Part shown: positions 60,107 through 64,000 of the stretch, piece by piece
Numbering within the stretch: position 1 is the first letter of the stretch
Layout of the letters: each line of letters starts with the position of its first letter
DNA from: Parapristionchus giblindavisi
Lineage: Eukaryota; Nematoda; Chromadorea; Rhabditida; Diplogasteridae
Direction: 5' to 3'
DNA: 64,000 nt
Assembly (NCBI GenBank): GCA_943737045.1
Contig: CALSFV010000229.1
Coordinates: forward strand, 539,001 to 603,000
Program-made: the position numbers and the translations under genes
Notes under the pieces: model-generated
Told to the model about the DNA's origin: nothing
Database searches by the model: none
What the model saw: the letters and a program-made list of their open reading frames with translations, nothing else

Positions 60107-60746
60107 TTAAGAGACAACGACATGTCATTTTAACAAAAGAGAATTCTTTGTCGACAATCTCACAAGGTCATTCTTCCTAGCTGACAGAGAAGAGTGAGAT
60201 AGTGTGTGATCTGAAGAGAGTACCGAGATATTTGATTCTTTCTCTAAACGAATTCAATTCGAGTAGTGGACCTGTAATTCTAGCCCTACCTCTAATTCAT
60301 TTTCTATTCAAAACGGAGTAAATTCCTTGCAGACCGGGTCGAATTCGATGGAGCTTTCCCATATGATGTCATTGGCCCAAACAAATCAGTAAGCGCTGCA
60401 TCAAATAATGAACCATTAAAAATTTTCAGAGCATAATGAGAGAGTACTCGAAATGAGAGAATCAGGCTACGGCATTTTCCTTGGCACTGTTCCCATAAAT
60501 CTCTGTTTTCTGTGTTTTCACACAAAAGTGAGGCCTTTTTTTCTCTTCGGCCTATTTCATGTCATTTCATATGATATACACGCTGACTTCAATAGAATAC
60601 ATATCCAAAAGTGAATGACAGCCACATAATAAAGTCATCTGAGGAAGAGATTGGTGGAGAAAAGACGACATCAAAGGGGGAATATGAAAGAGAATGAAAG
60701 ATATGCAGGGAGTAGATCTAGTCATAACGTCGGAGTTTAGAATTTA

Positions 60747-62304
60747 TACAGTGGTGGCCAGAAGGATATCATATTTTGGTTTTTTGAGCATAACTTTTCT
60801 TGTAGATAACCGATCACCTTGAAATTTTTATATAGTGTGTTCAAACATGTTTCACAATGTATACCGAGGCATGGGGCCGGTTTTTCAATTTAGACGGATC
60901 CCAGGCTACAGTATCCCAAAATGACCACATGCCTCATTTTGATAGCGTGAAGTTGCGACGTATTTTCGTTGTTTTAAACAATTTTTTCACCGTTTAAAAA
61001 GTACTTACGCATGCTACTATAGTCATTCATCGATACTGCATACATTTATTAGATATTAATATTCATATCGTAGGCATATTGTGAATTTCAAAAGTAGCAA
61101 CTTTTTTCACCACTTTTGCTTGTTTCTTGTGATTTTTTAAATGTATATTTCTTTTTTTATGTTTTTATACTATGGTAATACCGAGAGGTGTGTTATATCT
61201 CTTCCCTGATTCCTTTCCCGTGAGGTTTGAATGGTCTGAAGCAATCTGAACCTGCTCACCAGTTTGGTGAAAACCAGTGTACGATCTCTCGTGTCATCAA
61301 AAAGGTTCCCAAATTCGTCATCGACTGTCAACCCTCATTGCATGGTGTTTCACGTATTACCTAGGACCTTGATGACAGGAATATCATCAGCGCATCGCGC
61401 GATATCCCGAGGGCGAACTCAACAATCAACTAGCAAGAAATGACACTGTACGGTGCCACTCCTCCTTCGACTCGCACCATCCGTAGACAACCCCAACACG
61501 CTGGTATTAACGGTAGAGTTGTTAGTACGAAGCCCATAATCTATCCTAAGAACAGAGAGAATCGTCTGAAGTGATCAAAGGCTTATTTCAAAAGGAGAGT
61601 CGCAGACTATCGAAAGGTCGTAAGGTCGGACGAGTTCAAGTTTAATCTATTGGACTCGGACGGCCGGGTTGACGTTCTCAGACCAGTCGGGGCTCGAGAG
61701 GATGTCCACAAGCTCGTCCCCTAGGAGAATCACAGAGTTAGAAGTGTCATGGTGCACGGAGATTCGCACTATGTCCTCTGCAGCGAATCAATGGAATCAT
61801 GATCGCAACGGCTATCATACGCTCCTCCTCACCGCACGTTGTTAGGGCAGTCAGAAGCACGGAAACTAAGTACTAAATTAATATTTATTAATTTAATCTG
61901 TTTAATAGTAGATTTGAACCTAAATTGTTGCCCCAACATCACCCACGTGAGCAATCCACTTTGTTAGTGATTTAATCAATTCTTTTGATTGTTGACATGT
62001 TGAATATTATTAATAAATTTGTTTAATTGATTTTTAAGATATATTCGTGAAAAAAACGAAAAAAAACCGCATGAATACATTTAAAAATTACAGGAGAAGT
62101 AACTTCAATAAAATGAGCGGTCAAGGTCATTTTAGGATACTGTAGCCTGGGATCCGTCTAAATTGAAAAACCGGCCCCATGCCTCGGTATACATTGTGAA
62201 ACATGTTTGAGCACACTATATAAAAATTTCAAGCTGATTGGTTATCTACAAGAAAAGTTAAGCTCAAAAAACCAAAATATGATATCCTTCTGGCCACCAC
62301 TGTA
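60747..62304. mobile_element. Dead Tc1/mariner-type element
   Basis: The element is bounded by TA and begins CAGTGGTGGCCAGAAGGATA, with inverted ends of about 200 bp at the other side. The interior (about 61200-61860, plus strand) still codes for scattered pieces of a Tc1-like transposase: a helix-turn-helix-like NQCTISRVIKK and, near 61730, a VMVHGDSHYV-like stretch in broken frames. Several stops and frameshifts make it non-functional. It lies upstream of flp-15. Confidence 0.75.
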
Positions 62305-63352
62305 TTAGGAAATTTCAATAAGAAATCCCTTACTACTAATTAATCCTCATTTTTTTTGAAGATGCAAGGACAAAAAATAATGCGTGGGTTGTAGAAATAT
62401 TCGAACAAATTAAAGATGGAGACCCACGAGTTTTTTTCGTTATAAGACTGTTCGGATAGTATGATAGAGATTCATCACACGAATCGAAAGACATATCTGA
62501 TATTGATTCCCGATATGTTTAAAGCTCACTATGAACATTGAAAGTACAACTTTCAAGGCATGTAGAGAGTGCTCATCGAATTTGCATACTTTCTCTCTCA
62601 TTTTCTCATTATCCCTTACGCCAATTACCATATAATATAAATAATAGCCAGCATGCTTATCGTGGCGGGAGTCAGTCATGCCAACTCATGGGTCCCCTTC
62701 TTTAAGCTCGATAAAACGAGATTTACTAATGAAGGAAGATCGATCTCTGATCCACTGATGTACTGGTGTAGTGATGTAGAGTACTGTTGGTCCTAAAAAA
62801 ATGTGCATCAAACTACTAAAAAACTATGAAAAAGCAAAATTGAGTCCAGACATTACTCATTTGCAAATGGGGATGTGTGAGATCTACTTTGAACTGGAGA
62901 GAAGTCATTGAAATTCAGCCGTGTTTATGAGAGAGTACTAATGGAGATTTGATGGAGGGTCATGAGGATGGCAGGAACGATGGAGATGATGAATAATGAA
63001 TGATATAGAAGTGAAGAAGATGGAAGTACTTTTTAAAAAAAAAATCATTGTTTTCACAATCAATAAATTGTTCATATTATACGCTGAATGAATTGAAAAG
63101 CCACTTTCATTTTATGTTCATCAGAGCAATTTATTCATCGTGAAAGCAATGATTTTTGTTAAATTGCAATCTTTTGGCCTGATTTCTTTTAAAATATTAG
63201 ATTAGAATGAGAGAAAAACAATGAAAATAATGAAAAATAACGAAAAACGCTCACAATCCGTTTGATCGGCATAATCCATTCATATCCATTCACACGCTCA
63301 TGATATTATGATTGCTACATGTACGATATGTGTAATCAATTTATTTATTTTT

Positions 63353-63383
<31 letters not shown>

Positions 63384-64000
63384 TGATATGTGTAATGAAG
63401 AGAATGTTGGCGCGAAACTCACTGAAGCATTGATCGAACTACGATAATAAGCATAAACTACAAATTGTTTTTTTCTATTTTACGTTATGTACTAACAATA
63501 ACCTGTGACGATAGTTGTGACCATAAAATCAAGGAGATGAAAGGAAAAAGAACAGTCACAAGTTCTAACATATGAGGAACAAATGTGATTCTTCTGAAAT
63601 ATCTACATCCTTCCTTACGGATTTGTAGTGTGATGTTGGAAAAAAAAACAAAGGAAAGGTCTCGTTCTCTAACTCTGTCGTTTCGAGCGCTCTCTGACCA
63701 CTTTCATATTGCTCTAATGTGTATAAACTGTAGTGTTTCCGATGTTTTTTTTTGGAATGATGCGGGGATGAAAACCAAATCATGTGTAATGAGTATAAAA
63801 GATTTTTTGCCGAGCGCCATGAATTATACTTACGGATTTATTATTATATCAGGCCTATTGCGCCACTGTAGGAATATCCTTCCACGGAAAACGAACATTA
63901 AAGGGAGAGTGACCTCACTCAATGGTCTCTTCATTGCGCACACTATTTCTCTGTTCTCTAACAACGAGAGAGCGTAGAGCGCTGAAGAGACCTTTGACAA
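62305..64000. other. AT-rich intergenic end of window
   Basis: No gene that I can support. A (TTTA)n run lies at 63337-63381, and CTCTCTCG/CGAGAGAG motifs recur near 63660-63700 and 63940-63990. The open frame at 63585-63974 has no recognisable features. Confidence 0.5.

Overview
The window looks like nuclear DNA of a free-living, rhabditid-type nematode. Both genes I can recognise have clear nematode relatives: a TAO-family kinase (C. elegans KIN-18) and an FMRFamide-like neuropeptide precursor with two xGPxGPMRF-amide peptides (C. elegans FLP-15 type). Exons are short and numerous, introns are mostly short but some are filled with repeats, and gene density is low. A diplogastrid such as Pristionchus would fit this style, but that is a guess from genome style and not shown by the sequence.

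Layout. 1-6429: intergenic, rich in GA repeats, with two small MITEs. 6430-28098 (minus strand): a complete kin-18/TAO kinase gene. I could read all 31 coding exons in frame (966 residues), with an intact kinase domain, a Ser/Gly-rich linker and a long coiled coil. Its introns hold a Penelope-like retroelement with a 13-bp target duplication, several foldback elements, a Mutator-like non-autonomous element with a 9-bp target duplication, a LINE 3' end and several MITEs. 29005-38786: a 9.8-kb inverted duplication. One arm carries a 1.75-kb hAT-type insertion (8-bp target duplication, with the empty site preserved in the other arm). The other arm carries a 1.35-kb tandem duplication. The repeated unit contains a spliced-looking transcription unit and a tRNA-like pol III promoter. 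38787-48703: intergenic, with a 61-bp minisatellite of about 16 units, a 34-bp minisatellite and CT/GA tracts. 48704-58452 (minus strand): a complete four-exon flp-15-like neuropeptide gene (80 residues) spread over 9.7 kb. 58453-64000: its upstream region, two TTAA-type MITEs and a dead Tc1/mariner element.

The two genes share a strand but are 20 kb apart and show no sign of acting together. The kinase is a cytoplasmic Ste20-type signalling enzyme. The neuropeptide precursor is secreted by neurons or gland cells. The most unusual material lies in the repeats: several insertions with readable target duplications, a dispersed TACGGTA motif that sits on many 5' splice sites of kin-18, a heptad AAAGATC motif clustered in introns, and a hammerhead-like core in both arms of the Penelope-like element.
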